This document shows positions 32,343-44,159 of a stretch of DNA of 64,000 nt, piece after piece (position 1 is the stretch's first letter; every line of letters begins with the position of its first letter). A program made the position numbers and the translations under genes. The notes under the pieces were generated by a model, which saw only the letters and a program-made list of their open reading frames with translations, had not been told where the DNA came from and did not search any database. Source of the stretch: Homarus americanus (taxonomy: Eukaryota; Arthropoda; Malacostraca; Decapoda; Nephropidae); the NCBI RefSeq assembly GCF_018991925.1, contig NW_024727654.1, forward strand, positions 62,001 to 126,000, read 5' to 3'.

Positions 32343-33243
32343 TAACAACATTCACTTCCTAAGCCTCCTTCTCCCTCCTGCACTCCTCCCTCCCTGCACT
32401 CCTCCTCCCCGCACCACTCCTCCTCCCTCCTCCCCCACCCTCCTCCTCCCCCACTCCCTCCTCCCCGCACTCCTCCCTCCCCCCACTCCCTCCCTCAAAC
32501 ACTCACTCGTCACAAGCGATAAACTAATGTGGTATTTCAACACTTGGTTAGGTTTGAAGGGCACTTACATTTCACACTCGAAGGCCCACGAGGTAATCAC
32601 AGATGTATCCAGTCATAAGTTGAGGTAATACAAAAGACGATTATTGGTCTGGAGGAGTGAATGTAAAATTAACGCCTGAATACGATTATTTTTTTTTTTT
32701 ACACTTTAAATCTGAATAAAATGAGTTTCACACGCTTTATATTTTCGTGTTTGGTTTATCATTGATGTTTGTTGATGTGTTTATTTGTTGTGTTAGGGAA
32801 AAAAAGGTATTACAAGTGACCCCCACCTTAGCGTGTGTCACAGTAACCCCCTTCCACCACCCCATCGTTGCGGGTCATACCTGGTTGGTATGAGGGTATT
32901 GTGTGTATGGGGGCACTGATCGTTATGGGGTATTACAAGTCTGAAACGTTAGGTCGATAATGGATGCTGTATTAGGTGACCCCAAGACACATGTGACCTA
33001 CACATGTGACTAACGTTTGTAACACTGTAACGGCGGCGATATGTGGTTGTGTGTTGTAAGAGACTCTCCCCCCACCCCTCGAGGAGTCAATAACAAAAGG
33101 TAAACACTGTAGATAACGACCATTAGAATATTTAATCACCAACAATAGGTGTTATCAGTGATTAGGGAAGGCAGGTGTACGGGTGAGAATGTAGGTTGGG
33201 TCCTTATACCGGTGGAGAGTTTATCGCTGCTTTTTGATACTTG

Positions 33244-33244
<1 letters not shown>
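32050..33244. other. presumed intron with small repeats
   Basis: GT run at 32050-32071, TTA units at about 32308-32342, CTCCCTCC-rich stretch at about 32363-32500, then AT-rich unique DNA. No exon seen. Confidence 0.5.
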
Positions 33245-33308
<64 letters not shown>

Positions 33309-33480
33309 ATAATAATAATAATTAACGGTTTATTGAAAGAGCTTACAGCCAGAAGGCTGAAAATATACAGTTAAGCATATTTGGGGAATGGGTTACGAAT
33401 TACAAATAATATACACAAGGGACATAAGTGATAATAAATAAGATATATAATAACTAGATGGGGGACTGGCTCAAACTACA
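33245..33480 (-). mobile_element. family D, diverged copy B, beside (GT)n
   Basis: GT tract 33245-33304, then AAT units, AATTAACGGTTTATTGAAA and CAGCCAGAAGGCTGAAAATA. This is the same order as copy A at 10021. After that the sequence diverges and the 45-bp minisatellite is absent. Confidence 0.6.
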
Positions 33481-33777
33481 GTTCATTTCCCAATGATAGT
33501 AATAGTGTATAGTGTTTACTGGGGAGTGAATACACTGATTTATTACATGTTATTGATAATTTTACAATGGTTGGGACTGGGCTGTTCTTATAGCGATCAG
33601 TTCGTGCATCGCAGGGCTGGATGCGGTTGTGGTACGGAACAGCAATTCTCGGACAGGGGGGATCTCAGGTGGTGTAGGGGGAGCCGGTGTCGAGGATGGT
33701 GTAGAAGCTTCTACCAAATTTGCAGATGAGGCCGTGTGATGGTCAGTGAGAGAGTCGAAAGGGTCAGTAAGTTGAGC

Positions 33778-33780
<3 letters not shown>

Positions 33781-33874
<94 letters not shown>
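33781..33874. repeat. (GT)n microsatellite
   Basis: About 46 uninterrupted GT units, the longest GT tract in the window. Confidence 0.98.
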
Positions 33875-33875
<1 letters not shown>

Positions 33876-33928
33876 TGACTGAGGATGAGGGGGGAGGATG
33901 CTCTGCTTCTAAATTCTTACATCACGTT

Positions 33929-34006
33929 CTCCTTCCTTCCTTCTTCCTTCCTTCTTCCTTCCTTCCTTCCTTCCTTCCTTCCTTCCTTCCTTCCTTCCTT
34001 CCTTCC
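33929..34006. repeat. (CTTC)n microsatellite
   Basis: About 18 CTTC units with two one-base slips at the left. Confidence 0.96.
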
Positions 34007-34247
34007 GGGTACGACAGGTGGCTATGGGGAGGATGGCTCAGTGTCATAGTCACCCTGCAACTATTATCTTGTGCCAATCACCTGAATGCCCCCTCTCTCT
34101 CTCAGTCTGTTTAATATGACGCCACAGTCGTCAGTCCAGGTGTTGTGAGTCTAATTACAGGTGGAGGTGTAAGCTAGAAGATGAGGGAATGACCACCTGA
34201 GATGAGTGAAAAGACTGCCAGGTGACACTAATTATATGGTGGCTGGT

Positions 34248-34512
34248 GGCCGGAGGGGGAGGGAGGAGGTGAGGGAGGGAGGAGGTGAGGGGGGAGAGAT
34301 GAGGGGAGGGAGGAGGAGGGGTGGAGGAGGGGAGGGGAGGAGGGAGATGAGAGGGAGGAGGAGGGGAGGAGGATGAGAGGGAGGGAGGAGATGAGGGGAG
34401 GGAGGAGATGAGGGGGAGGGAGGGAGATGAGAGGGAGGGAGGAGGGAGGAGGGAGGGGGTGAGGGGGGAGGAGGGGGGTGAGGGGAGGGAGGAGGGAAGA
34501 GAAGGGGAGGAG
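34248..34512. repeat. pure-purine GGGAGGAG tract
   Basis: About 260 bp of almost only G and A (with occasional T) in GAGGGAGGAGG steps. Ser/Pro frames on the minus strand are artefacts. Confidence 0.92.
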
Positions 34513-34744
34513 CTAACCTTAAGGTAAAATAAGCTGATAAGGTGGTAAAAAATCGTATTCAATAAATGGATAAGTCCGCCATAGTGATAAGATGACGCCC
34601 AAGACAGGCCAGCAGGAGGTGTTGCTTAACGATTTCCTCACCTGGTGTTCCCTCTGACACCTGCCTGCCCCCGGGGCCTACTGGAGGTGCTGCCCCCCAC
34701 ACGAGACCCCCCCCTCTCTCTACTCCACCACCTGCTCCCCTGCA

Positions 34745-35375
34745 AATATTTCTCCCCCACACACCTCACCCTGGATCTCCCCCACACACCCCTCACCCTG
34801 GATCTCCCCACACACCCTCACCCCCTGGATCTCCCCACCCTCACCCTGGATCTCCCCCACACACCTCACACTGGATCTCCCACACACCTCACCCTAGATC
34901 TCCCCACACACCTCACACCCTGGATATCCCCACACAATCACCCCTGGATCTCCCCACACACCCCTCACTCCTGGATCTCCCCACACCTCCCCTGGATCTC
35001 CCCACACCCTCCCCCCGGATTCCCCCACACACCTCCCCCCCCGGATCTCCCACACACCCCTCACCCTGGATCTCCCCCACACACCCTCACCCTGGATCTC
35101 CCCACACCCTCACCCCGGATCTCCCCACACACCTCACCCCGGATCCCCCCCACACACCTCACACCCTGGATCTCCCCACACCTCCCCTGGATCTCCCCCA
35201 CACCTCCCCCCTGACCCCCCACACACCCTCACACCCTGATCTCCCCTGCACACCCCACCCTGGATCTCCCCACACACCTCACCCTGGATCTCCCCACACA
35301 CCTCACCCTGATCTCCCCCACACACCCTCACCCTGGATCTCCCCTGGTTCTCCCCACACACCCCCCACACACCCC
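34745..35375. repeat. about 24-bp minisatellite, CACCCTGGATCTCCCCACAC core
   Basis: About 26 units with frequent length variants of 1-8 bp. Pro/Leu/Ser frames on the + strand are repeat translations. Confidence 0.97.
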
Positions 35376-35622
35376 CATACCCTCTCACTCCCCACTAATC
35401 TTTTTTAACCTCAACCTCCCCATCTTCTCCCCACTCCACCCCACAGACCCTTCCTCCCCACTAGGCTGTCGTCTCCCCACGCACTCAGCGGGCGGTTGCC
35501 TGGTTGGTACACGTGCCGATAGTTAACCACGCTCACGTAATTCTGGTTTCTTCCCCATCGCTTGTGTGTGTGGGGGGTTAACATGCTTCACACACTCTCA
35601 TGCTCTCCTTCTCGTCTTATTA

Positions 35623-35676
<54 letters not shown>

Positions 35677-35677
35677 T
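35623..35677. repeat. (CAT)n microsatellite
   Basis: About 18 CAT units. Confidence 0.97.
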
Positions 35678-35806
35678 CCCTCCTTTACCCCCGTCCTAGA
35701 ACACCAGACCGAGAGTTGTAATGGCGATTTAACAGATGCGAATTGCTGTAGTTTTTTTTTGTTAACTCATTATGGACGCTTGGTAACTGATCTCAGAGGG
35801 GTATGG

Positions 35807-35807
<1 letters not shown>

Positions 35808-35838
<31 letters not shown>

Positions 35839-35874
35839 TTTCTTTCCTTTTCTTTTCTTTTCTTTCTTTCCTTT

Positions 35875-35918
<44 letters not shown>

Positions 35919-35922
35919 TCCT

Positions 35923-35953
<31 letters not shown>

Positions 35954-35984
35954 CTTTCCTTCTTTCTTTCTTTCTTTCTTTCCT

Positions 35985-36015
<31 letters not shown>

Positions 36016-36097
36016 CTTTCCTTCTCTTTCCTTCTCTTTCTTTCTTTCCTTCCTTCTCTTTCTTTCTTTCCTTCCTTCTCTTTCTTTCTTTCTTTGT
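35808..36097. repeat. (CTTT)n polypyrimidine tract
   Basis: About 290 bp of CTTT units with CCTT and CTCT variants; the + strand has almost no purine. Phe/Ser/Leu and Lys/Glu/Arg frames are artefacts. Confidence 0.98.
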
Positions 36098-36184
36098 CCT
36101 TATCACACAAGTCGACGTTGGTTTTGCGTCCAATGGGGAAACCGGATGTAGCTTTGTTACACCATTACGTAATAGATTTTCCAT

Positions 36185-36373
36185 GAGAGAGAGAGAGAGA
36201 GAGAGAGAGAGTCTTGTCAGTTACCTACTCATAGTTACCAGTAGTTCATATCAAGGTTAATGGGATTTTTTTTTGCTGATTATTAATATTTTTCCCCTTT
36301 AGACCATCATCATCATCATCATCCATCATCATCATCATCACCACCATCATCATCACCACCACCACCATCACCT
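36185..36373. repeat. (GA)n then (CAT)n/(CAC)n microsatellites
   Basis: GA units at about 36186-36211, CAT and CAC units at about 36302-36371. Confidence 0.93.
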
Positions 36374-36439
36374 GAGATTCGTACTTGTAGGGTGCTTGTT
36401 AATTGCTTGTTGTGGGCATTTGTTACCTTGGAGGGGGGG

Positions 36440-36785
36440 GGGGGTAGTTGTGTTTGAAATAATAGTGGTGATTGTGGTTGTAAATATGATAATTATGGTA
36501 GAAATGGTGGTGGTATGGTGGCACTCTTTGTGATGGTGGTAGTGCTGGTAGGAGCAGTAGTGGTCATAGCGATGGTGGTAGTGATCATGGCGATGGTGGT
36601 AGTGATTGTACAGTAAAAGTTCTGATGGTGATATTGTTAGTAATGGTGGTACTGGTAATAGTGGTAAGGATAGTTTTGGTGATGGTGCTTATAGCGACGA
36701 TGGTGGTAGTGCTTGATGAGGCGACGATGGTAGTACTGGTAGCTGGTGGAACTGATTAGCGACGATCATAATGGTGGTAGTGGCG
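36440..36785. repeat. GATGGTGGTAGTG degenerate repeat
   Basis: Loose tandem steps of GGTGGTAGTGAT and GGCGATGGTGGT. No gene. Confidence 0.75.
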
Positions 36786-37853
36786 TGCGACAACCTTGAT
36801 GTACCTCGTTATTTGGTACCTTCGTCTGCCACTCCTTCAGTCTCGGCCAATTCTTGATAATGACTTCCCCTCCTCCCCCGTGATAAGGGTTTTTACCTAG
36901 TTCTTGTGACAAGGTCATTAGTGAGACTTTTAAGATGTTATAATGATGGCCAATCCTGTCGTAGGTAAGGAACTGCCTGGTGGAGGGGGTGAGGGCGGGG
37001 GGGGGGGACACTTTAAGAGAGTTTAGTGTCGTGGCGTGTTATGTTTTTTGGTCTGGTGAGGCTCCACTGGTGTCCTTCGTCGGTCCGTCGAATTTGTGTC
37101 TTTAAGGGTTTTTTTTTGCCTTTGCCCTTGACGTCATTGTGTAGCCCTGAGTTTCTTTTTTCGAGGGAGGGAGGGAGAGTTCTTGTTCTCAGACTTTCTT
37201 TGGGTCCATTATTGAGCCCTTGACCCCAGTGTGATCCAGAGACCCTCATAATCCCCAGGGGACTTGTGTACGTAGGATATCTTCTTCTCTCCTGAGGCCC
37301 TTAAGGATCAGAGGAGTCTTTTCTTCGTCCTTAGGGTTCTTATAGAGCCTTGGGTTCTTTCAGGAGTCTCTAGTGTGGGAGGGTCAGAGTCTCGGGTTTA
37401 AATATAGAGTCCTTACAGCTCGACTGGTCTGTTGTGCCTTTGATACACGAGGCGTTTGTCATCTTATCTGTAGTACCCTGACGTGGCTCCTGAAGAACGA
37501 CTCCACCAGCTGAGGTAATCAAGGCAGCTGCATATGGTGGTTGTGGGGATGGTGATGGTAGTAGTGGTGATGGGAGTAGTGGTGTTGGGGATAGTAATAG
37601 TGGTGGTGATGGTGGTGGTGGTGTCAATTGCTGTAGTAAGGTCGTAGCGCAGGTCGTCTGAAGTAAACAGCCTCAATCACTAGTACAAGAAGCGTAACGG
37701 AGAGACTAAAGAGAGATGTTTTACAGAGAACCTAAAAAAATAAGTCATTATATGAGATCATTAATTAACTAAACTATTGTGGCCGGTGATGACTTGCGGG
37801 TGACACCACCACTAACACTAACACTACCACCAAGAACATCCCAGTTGGTCAGG
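36786..37853. other. mixed stretch with weak exon-like signals only
   Basis: A possible acceptor (GCCACTCCTTCAG, about 36837) is followed by a short open + frame. A good donor (GTAG|GTAAGG, about 36966) is not in the same frame. A minus-strand frame at 36766-37011 containing EVIIKNWPRLKEWQTKV is also open. These conflict, so none is annotated. A GGTGATGGT-rich patch lies at about 37536-37622. Confidence 0.3.
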
Positions 37854-37916
37854 ATGTTGCTTGGGCTAGGAGGGGGAGGAGGAGGGGGAGCTGCTGCCCT
37901 TATGATTCTATCCCAG
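37854..37916 (+). CDS. candidate short first coding exon, hydrophobic
   Basis: ATG at 37854 opens 21 codons (MLLGLGGGGGGGAAALMILS then Q) up to CCCAG|GTAAAC, a good donor at 37917, in phase 0. The composition would suit a signal peptide, but the Gly run comes from a GGAGGGGGAGG repeat. The frame is open further upstream to 37779. No acceptor was found upstream, so it could only be a first exon. Weak candidate. Confidence 0.25.
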
Positions 37917-38412
37917 GTAAACACTGTGGTGGTGGTAATGTGGTGGTCATGTTGGTGGCGGTAATGTGGCGATGTTGGTGGTGGTCATGGCGGGAGGGAG
38001 GGCGTGGCACCTCCTTGAGTCTCGTGTCAGACAGCCTCCTTCAACGTGTCTGAATCACCCTCCCACACCACACATACCCCCCTCGCCCCCTTCCTCCTCC
38101 CCGGCGTGTTGCCCCAGGTTCACCCTCTGCACCTGCCACTCTAACCTAACCTAACCTAACCTAACTCCCCTAACTTGTACAAACACCATATTGTTTGGTG
38201 TTAGAATAAAACCACAGCTGCGCCATTGTTTTTTTTTTTTTTACATAAGGACAATTATTACTTACATGTAATTTAGAAGAGACCCACAATTAGGTCAGTG
38301 ATTCCCCGCAGTAATTAATACATCTATAATTAAGAAAGTGTTAATTGTTTGATAAGAAATAAGGTCAATTAATTAACCCCTACACCGCACCTGTTGTGGA
38401 GTAAGACGTGAC

Positions 38413-38414
<2 letters not shown>
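37917..38414. other. presumed non-coding, with telomere-type repeat
   Basis: GGTGGTAATGTGG repeats follow to about 37990. A (CCTAA)n tract of five units lies at 38141-38165. The rest is AT-rich unique DNA. Confidence 0.5.

Positions 38415-38475
<61 letters not shown>
38415..38475. repeat. (GA)n microsatellite
   Basis: About 30 GA units. Confidence 0.98.
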
Positions 38476-38499
38476 ATTAGTCAGCTGCCTCGTGTGAAA

Positions 38500-38947
38500 T
38501 AATTTAACCTAACATGTTATCGAGAAAAGTATTAGAATCAAGAAAGAATCGCCATTAATTTGGGTACTTCATTAAGACACCTTTATGATGTCTTAAACCT
38601 AACTACACCTGGTGAGATGTAGTCGTGCCCTTGAAGTTGGTAGAGGGGGTTGGCGACGATCTACCAGGGTGGATACACGAAATTCACGTCGTGGTAAATA
38701 TCATAGTGAGGGCGAGGCTGTGTTGTGGTCAGACTTATTAGGTGGGTGGCTCTCCCTCCCTCCTACGTCCCTCCCTCCCTCCCTCCTACCTGCCACTCAA
38801 CACTGTACCACCACCACTACCACCACCATCATCATCACACCCATTATTACACCACCATCACCGCCACTACAAAGCACTATAACATCTGTCTACTGAGTCG
38901 TATAGAGACCTGGTGAAAGATCTGAGTGGATGAGCCCAGCTTAAGAC
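38500..38947. other. unique stretch, no gene visible
   Basis: Mixed DNA with CCTCCCTCC (about 38750-38785) and CCACCACCA (about 38806-38870) patches. Confidence 0.45.
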
Positions 38948-39160
38948 AAGTCAAATGGGCCCCAGTCCTAATAGGCCCCGCCCTAAGCGATCCTAACCTC
39001 ACCAGAAGGGTTGGGGGCACAGTTTCAATGGATTAAGTCCTGGAAGTTCTCAACCTGACCGAATTTAGTAGGATTTGGGCCCCCTGCCTAATGGGCCCCA
39101 ATCCAAATGGTTAAGTTAGGTTGGGGTCTATTTGGACTGGGGCCTCTTGGACCTACAACT
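38948..39160. mobile_element. GGGCCC family, locus 3, with inverted ends
   Basis: Left end GTCAAATGGGCCCCAGTCCT and right end GGACTGGGGCCTCTTGGAC are inverted copies of each other with few mismatches. The interior (about 150 bp) is unique, with further GGGCCC blocks near the right end. This is one of the two clearest full-length members. Confidence 0.75.
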
Positions 39161-40141
39161 CTGTGTATCGACTCGAGTTTAGGTTACGTTTGTCACTGTG
39201 TTTAATACATGATGTTTACCTGTGGAGGTTGGGGAGGTGTTGGGGGGGAGGGTGGTAGGTTGGGAAGGTGTTGGGGGGGAGGGTGGTAGGTAGGTAAGCT
39301 CCTCCTACCTGTCACGTGTGGTGCAGCGGGAATGACTCAAACACTTCTAATGGGAGGAAACAAGTTGAATGCGTTTCACTGGAGGTGGCCAAAGTCATTC
39401 TGCATTTAAGACGTGAGGGTGTTTAGGTACCGTGAACAGTTGACTCTGTTTTTATTCATTTTGTCAGAATAAAATAATCGAATTATATTTTTATTTTTCT
39501 GGTATTTTTTTGTCAATTTTTAGAGCGTAGAAGTAATAATTTGGTTGAATTCCCCTGTTAGTAATTGTATTTTTATTCTGTAATATTTGTGAGTCGTAAA
39601 AAATTATCTGACTTCCTTTACATTTATGAGTTAAATGGTGGGTAGTGTTTAGGATGATCTGTTTGTTATGTAGAGTGAACAGACCGGGGATGGGGCCCTC
39701 TTGTGTGTATATAAGAAGCTCTACCGTATTGAGTGGGGGTAGGGGTGGGGTGATGGGTAACGGGGTAAACTTTAAACGGGTGAAGTCAAGTGTGGAGAAG
39801 TTGAGGGGCTGGAGGTGATGTGTACTGTGTTGGCAGTGGCGTCTTGGTGTTGTGTGTTATGGTGCGTAATAGTGTTCATTGTGGTGTTAATGTGGCGTTA
39901 TGTGACCTTCATGGTGGTGTTGTGGTGTGTGTGTGTGTTGTATGTGTTTTAATGTGTATTATGTGGTTTAATTTATATGTTGTGTATTAAGGTGTATGTG
40001 ATATGTGTTTTAAAATGTCTTGTAAGAGTGGTATTGAGCTGAAGTCAGAGAGAGAGAATTTTAATTTAGTTTTCTCTGTGTATATTTTGGTCTGAATATT
40101 TTTTCTTTGTGTTATATGTTTGTTATTGTCTATAAATATAG
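39161..40141. other. unique stretch, no gene visible
   Basis: GTGTTGGGGGGGAGGGTGGTAG duplicates at about 39236-39295; then AT-rich DNA; then a GTGTTGTGGTG-rich patch (about 39810-39990). Confidence 0.45.
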
Positions 40142-40450
40142 TGAGGGTTGATATGATAGAGGTGTATAAATGGAAGTCAGGGCTAAACAAGGGTGATATA
40201 ACAAAGGTACTCAAACTATCCAACCAGGAGCGAACTCGTAACAATGGTTTTAAATTAGACCAATTTAGATTTAGGCGCGAAATAGGTAAACACTGGTTTG
40301 AAAATAGAGTAGTGGACGAGTGGAACAAGTTACCAAATATCATCATTAACTCGAATACGCTGGATAGCTTCAAACACAGGTTGGGTGGATATATGAGCGA
40401 TAGGGGTTGAGTGTAAACGGGACTTCCTTTTCCCTCCATTCTTATGTCTT
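40142..40450 (+). mobile_element. CR1-like LINE, 3' fragment
   Basis: The + strand frame reads DMIEVYKWKSGLNKGDITKV, RTRNNGFKLDQFRFRREIG, VVDEWNKLPN and ends YMSDRG with a stop. The short 3' untranslated part ends CCATTCTTATG. Compared with the copy at 59813, about 35 bp of the 3' untranslated part are deleted. It is strongly 5'-truncated. Only the C-terminal region of ORF2 remains, without catalytic residues. The frame is intact and the sequence almost identical to the other two copies, so this is a fairly young insertion. Confidence 0.9.
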
Positions 40451-40595
40451 GTCTACATAGCAACTTTTCTCTATATTTATTTAATGATCAGATAGACATT
40501 ATATTCTTACCTTAATTATATTGTTTATGATGTATGTGTCTATTTATTTATTTATTTATTTATTTACTTACTGTATTTCTTTATTTTGTTTACAG

Positions 40596-40631
40596 GTGAG
40601 TGTCATGGCCGTTCTGAAGGTATACCTGGAG
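40596..40631 (+). CDS. candidate 36-nt internal microexon
   Basis: A textbook acceptor (TTTCTTTATTTTGTTTACAG, ending 40595) and donor (ACCTGGAG|GTAAGATTG at 40632) enclose 36 bp. In phase 0 the sequence reads VSVMAVLKVYLE. A second frame (phase 1) is also open; the third has a stop at once. The length, a multiple of three, allows alternative inclusion without a frame change. The phase fits the exon ending at 32049 and that ending at 7209. An internal AAG|GTATAC could also act as a donor but is weaker. The peptide is too short to name a family. Confidence 0.55.
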
Positions 40632-40651
40632 GTAAGATTGTTTGTGTCTCA

Positions 40652-40745
40652 GTCCTCATGGGCCCCAGGTCTAATGGGCCCCTAGTTTTAATGGGCCCCT
40701 AGTTCTAATGGGCCCCTAGTTCCAATGGGTCCTAATCTTGATCTA
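40652..40745. mobile_element. GGGCCC family, locus 4, with 17-bp repeat
   Basis: About four units of ATGGGCCCCTAGTTCTA. It lies 20 bp after the candidate microexon donor, so it would sit at the very start of the intron. Confidence 0.75.
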
Positions 40746-41171
40746 GGGTGGAGTAATTATCAGTGATTTTCTTAGCATAGCATTTGAAGGAACCACCTGT
40801 ATTATCTCACAGGTAAACTAGAGTAATCACAGCTCATTAACGTAAACTAATAACTCGTAAATTATCTTCAGGTAAACCCCAGGTAAACTATGGTACTCTT
40901 GAAGGAAGTGTGAGAGTAATCCCCTTGAATCATATCTCTGTGTAATCCTCCGTCCTTGGGTAGATGACAGACACACGTACACACCTGATATTGTTGTTCT
41001 TGATGGTAATAATAGGAGGTTGTGGCGTGAGGTGATAATCTGCTGACGAGGACAACTTCTGACAACAATATGTGTGTTTGGTAATAGCTGCTGACATACA
41101 TACATGAATACTTGATAAGGTGTATTTCCTATTCTAAGACGCACTACTTAAGATGATTCATACTCTTTGTA

Positions 41172-41211
<40 letters not shown>

Positions 41212-41814
41212 AGGGGTGTGTGTTTAGGGGTGTGTGGTGTGTATATTGTTCGGTGTATGGTGTCCCAGTGTGGTTTGATTGTGTTTGTGGTGTATTTGTG
41301 GCGGAGGGGGGGGAGGGGGAGGGGTTAAGTTGTTGTTGTTCTTATTCTGACAAGTTATGTGTTTATTTAGTGTTGCTGTCCTCACCTGTCGTGTTTACCT
41401 CTACCCTTCCTCCTTCACCTGTTGTCTTTACCTGTTCTCCCTCAACTGTCTTGTTTACCTGTCGTTACTTTGCCTTCCCTTACCTGTTCTATTAAACTTT
41501 GTTCCTCATACACCTGTCATGTTCACCTGTCCTCCTACTCACCTGTAATCTCACCTCGCGTATTCTTACCTGTCGTTCTTATCACTGCTTCTCTAGTCCT
41601 GTGTGTGTGAGAGGTGGGTGGTAGAGGTCAGAGGTCACCGCGCACTGTTGGTCAAGGTCATACTCACATCCTCTGAGTATACCTGCTGGTTATACCCCGG
41701 TCTCTAGGTGTATCTTCTCTCGGGTATACTCGGAATATTTGTATATCCAGTATATTCTAGTGTATACATTTTTTCCACCAGTTATCAAGAGAGATTTAAA
41801 CAAAGGAGCCAAGG
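40746..41814. other. unique stretch, CACCTG-rich in part
   Basis: GT tract at about 41173-41210. Pyrimidine-rich DNA at 41385-41580 carries many ACCTGT steps. No supported exon. Confidence 0.45.
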
Positions 41815-42046
41815 TGACGGGGGCCTCTTTAGGAGAAGGGGCCCAGTAACTGATCAGATGGGCCCTAGTAAATGATCAGATGGGCCCCAGTAACTGATCA
41901 GATGGGCCCTAGTAAATGATCAGATGGGCCCTAGTAAATGATCAGATGGGGCCCAGTAAATGATCAGATGGGGCCCAGTAAATGATCAGATGGGCCCCAG
42001 TAACTGATCAGATGGGCCCCAATAACTAACCAGATGGGCCCCATAT
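41815..42046. mobile_element. GGGCCC family, locus 5, with 22-bp minisatellite
   Basis: About nine 22-bp units (GATGGGCCCTAGTAAATGATCA type), each carrying GGGCCC and the palindrome TGATCA. Low divergence. Confidence 0.85.
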
Positions 42047-42211
42047 ACGTCGATACTGAAGTGTTTTGTGTACTGTTAACGAGAGTGAAATAAATATGAC
42101 TTAAATAATTTCTTTGTGTAGAAGATTATAATGATCTAGCTGATGTATGGCATAGAGATAGAGTTGTTTTTTATTTTGTTTTACTAGTAGAGGAAAATGT
42201 TGAAGTTATTG

Positions 42212-42221
<10 letters not shown>

Positions 42222-42264
<43 letters not shown>

Positions 42265-42377
42265 CGGCGTAAGAGGAAGTTTGGTAATTATTATTGTGTT
42301 GGTGACCGCGGCGGCCCCTCGTTTGTCCACACACACACACCGCAGGCTGGTAGCTAATGAACCCACGTAACACACGC

Positions 42378-42410
<33 letters not shown>

Positions 42411-42505
42411 ACTGTTTTACATAGATTCTCTCTTCCTTCCTTCCTTCCTTCCTTCCTTCCTTCCTTCCTTCCTTCCTTCCTTCCTTCCTTCCTTCCTTCC
42501 TTCAG
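42222..42505. repeat. (GT)n, (CA)n and (CTTC)n microsatellites
   Basis: GT units at about 42222-42263, CA units at about 42384-42411, CTTC units at about 42431-42504. The GT and CA tracts face each other as an inverted pair. Confidence 0.96.
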
Positions 42506-43026
42506 GTCATAAGTAAATAAGAGTGGTGTAATCCCTGCCCCTGACGCACATTCTCTCAGGTAACAACACAGGTAACTCCGTCATTATTAGCCCTCATCAC
42601 ACCTACACTTTGATGACTCACCTGGGAGGACAACGCTCACCCGCTAAATGAGGCATATACCCACATTCGTCCCTCCTAGTTAACCTTCAAGGAGTTAATA
42701 GCAAAAAAAATAAAATAGAATTCAAGTATATGGTGTCTGGTTTTGAACTCTCTCTCTCTCTCTCTCTCTCTGCTGTAGTAACACAAGGGGGTGGGGGTAG
42801 TGGCTCGGTTGTCTATGTTGGTTGTGGACATGACTTACCGCCTCACCTGGTCATTAATATCTACCTGTCCAACCCCCCCCCCCCCAGAACTAGATTTTCA
42901 AGGTCCGTGGACTAATTGTTGAGGGGGAAGGGTTAGACACACACAATGACTCCAACTACCTAATGACTCTTCTAAATACGCTGACCACTAAGCGTTACGT
43001 CAACCACCTACTACTTCCTCTTACAG
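42506..43026. other. unique stretch with short (CT)n
   Basis: CT run at about 42749-42771. Ends in a pyrimidine tract (CTACTTCCTCTTACAG) before 43027. Confidence 0.4.
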
Positions 43027-43090
43027 CAGACGGCGTGTTAAGATGGTGGGGAGAGGAAGATGGGGAGGATGGGTACAAGATTTAATAGAT
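43027..43090 (+). CDS. candidate terminal exon fragment
   Basis: A good acceptor (TACTACTTCCTCTTACAG, ending 43026) is followed by two possible frames. One gives DGVLRWWGEEDGEDGYKI with a TAA at about 43082-43084. The other stays open longer, reading MVGRGRWGGWVQDLIDFSK. No donor is convincing. Coding status is uncertain and no family is recognised. Confidence 0.22.
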
Positions 43091-43131
43091 TTTTCTAAGA
43101 ATTATTCAAGAATTTCTACGATTTTCAGTTG

Positions 43132-43134
<3 letters not shown>

Positions 43135-43198
<64 letters not shown>
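43135..43198. repeat. (GT)n microsatellite
   Basis: About 31 GT units. Confidence 0.97.
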
Positions 43199-43200
<2 letters not shown>

Positions 43201-43500
43201 ACCCTCATCACCGCTTTAGACGCAACAAACAACATTCACTACTACTGACCCCCAACAAAACACTACAGCTTTATTAAAATATACAGCATTAAACTCACTG
43301 AATATCACACGTAAATATAGCACATAATTATTCGCGTGGAGAAAAAAACTTTTAAAACTTTCACACTACTTTCAAGACAACTTTTTTCTTAAACTTTCTG
43401 ACTTGAGTTCAATATTATACTGCAGGTGTGGTCTAAACCTAACCTAACCTAATGAGATACTCGCCAGGTGAAGTGTAATTGTTTGTGTGTGTGTGTGTGT

Positions 43501-43540
<40 letters not shown>

Positions 43541-43805
43541 ACTCTGGTGTGTCACGTGTCTCTTGTTTACGTGTTGTTGACTTGTTATTGTTTACATGGC
43601 GTGTTGGAATGTGACGTAGAGAGATACATAAAGAGTTATCTGTCGGGTCACGGTTAACTGACTGCTCGTATCCTGTCTAGAAATATCATCACAGTCAACA
43701 GTCAGGACCACTCTAACCTGACTCCAGTTAATTCATTTATAAAGGAGTGTAAATTAACTTGAGGTGTTGTATTTAACTTAAGCTAAATTAGGCTTAATGT
43801 AATTC
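43199..43805. other. unique stretch with (GT)n and telomere-type repeat
   Basis: AT-rich DNA, a (CCTAA)-type run of about three units at 43436-43452, and an interrupted GT tract at about 43483-43538. No gene. Confidence 0.5.
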
Positions 43806-44053
43806 GGTGGTGGTGGTGATGATGATGGTGATGGTGATGATGATGGTGATGATAATGGTGATGAAGATGGTGATGATGGTGATGATTATGATGATGGTGA
43901 TGGTGATGATGATGGTGGTGATGGTGATGATTATGATGATGGTGATGATTATGATGATGATGGTGATGATGATGGTGATGGTGATGATTATGATGATGGT
44001 GATGATGGTGATGATGATGATGATGGTGATGATGATGGTGATGATGATGAAGG
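43806..44053. repeat. (GATGGT)n-type trinucleotide array
   Basis: About 250 bp of GAT and GGT trinucleotides in a mixed order. Met/Val and Ile/Thr frames are artefacts. Confidence 0.96.
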
Positions 44054-44159
44054 TATTGACTGGCGCAAGAGGATTGTGTGTGTGTGTGTGTGAGGAACCT
44101 AACCAGCAGAGAGAGAGTGTCATACTACCTATCGTGGTTAGTAAGATTGTGGTAGTTTG

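Noticed and set aside
35600..36186. Phe/Ser/Leu-rich + frames and Lys/Glu-rich minus frames
   Set aside because: They are the CTTT microsatellite read in different frames.
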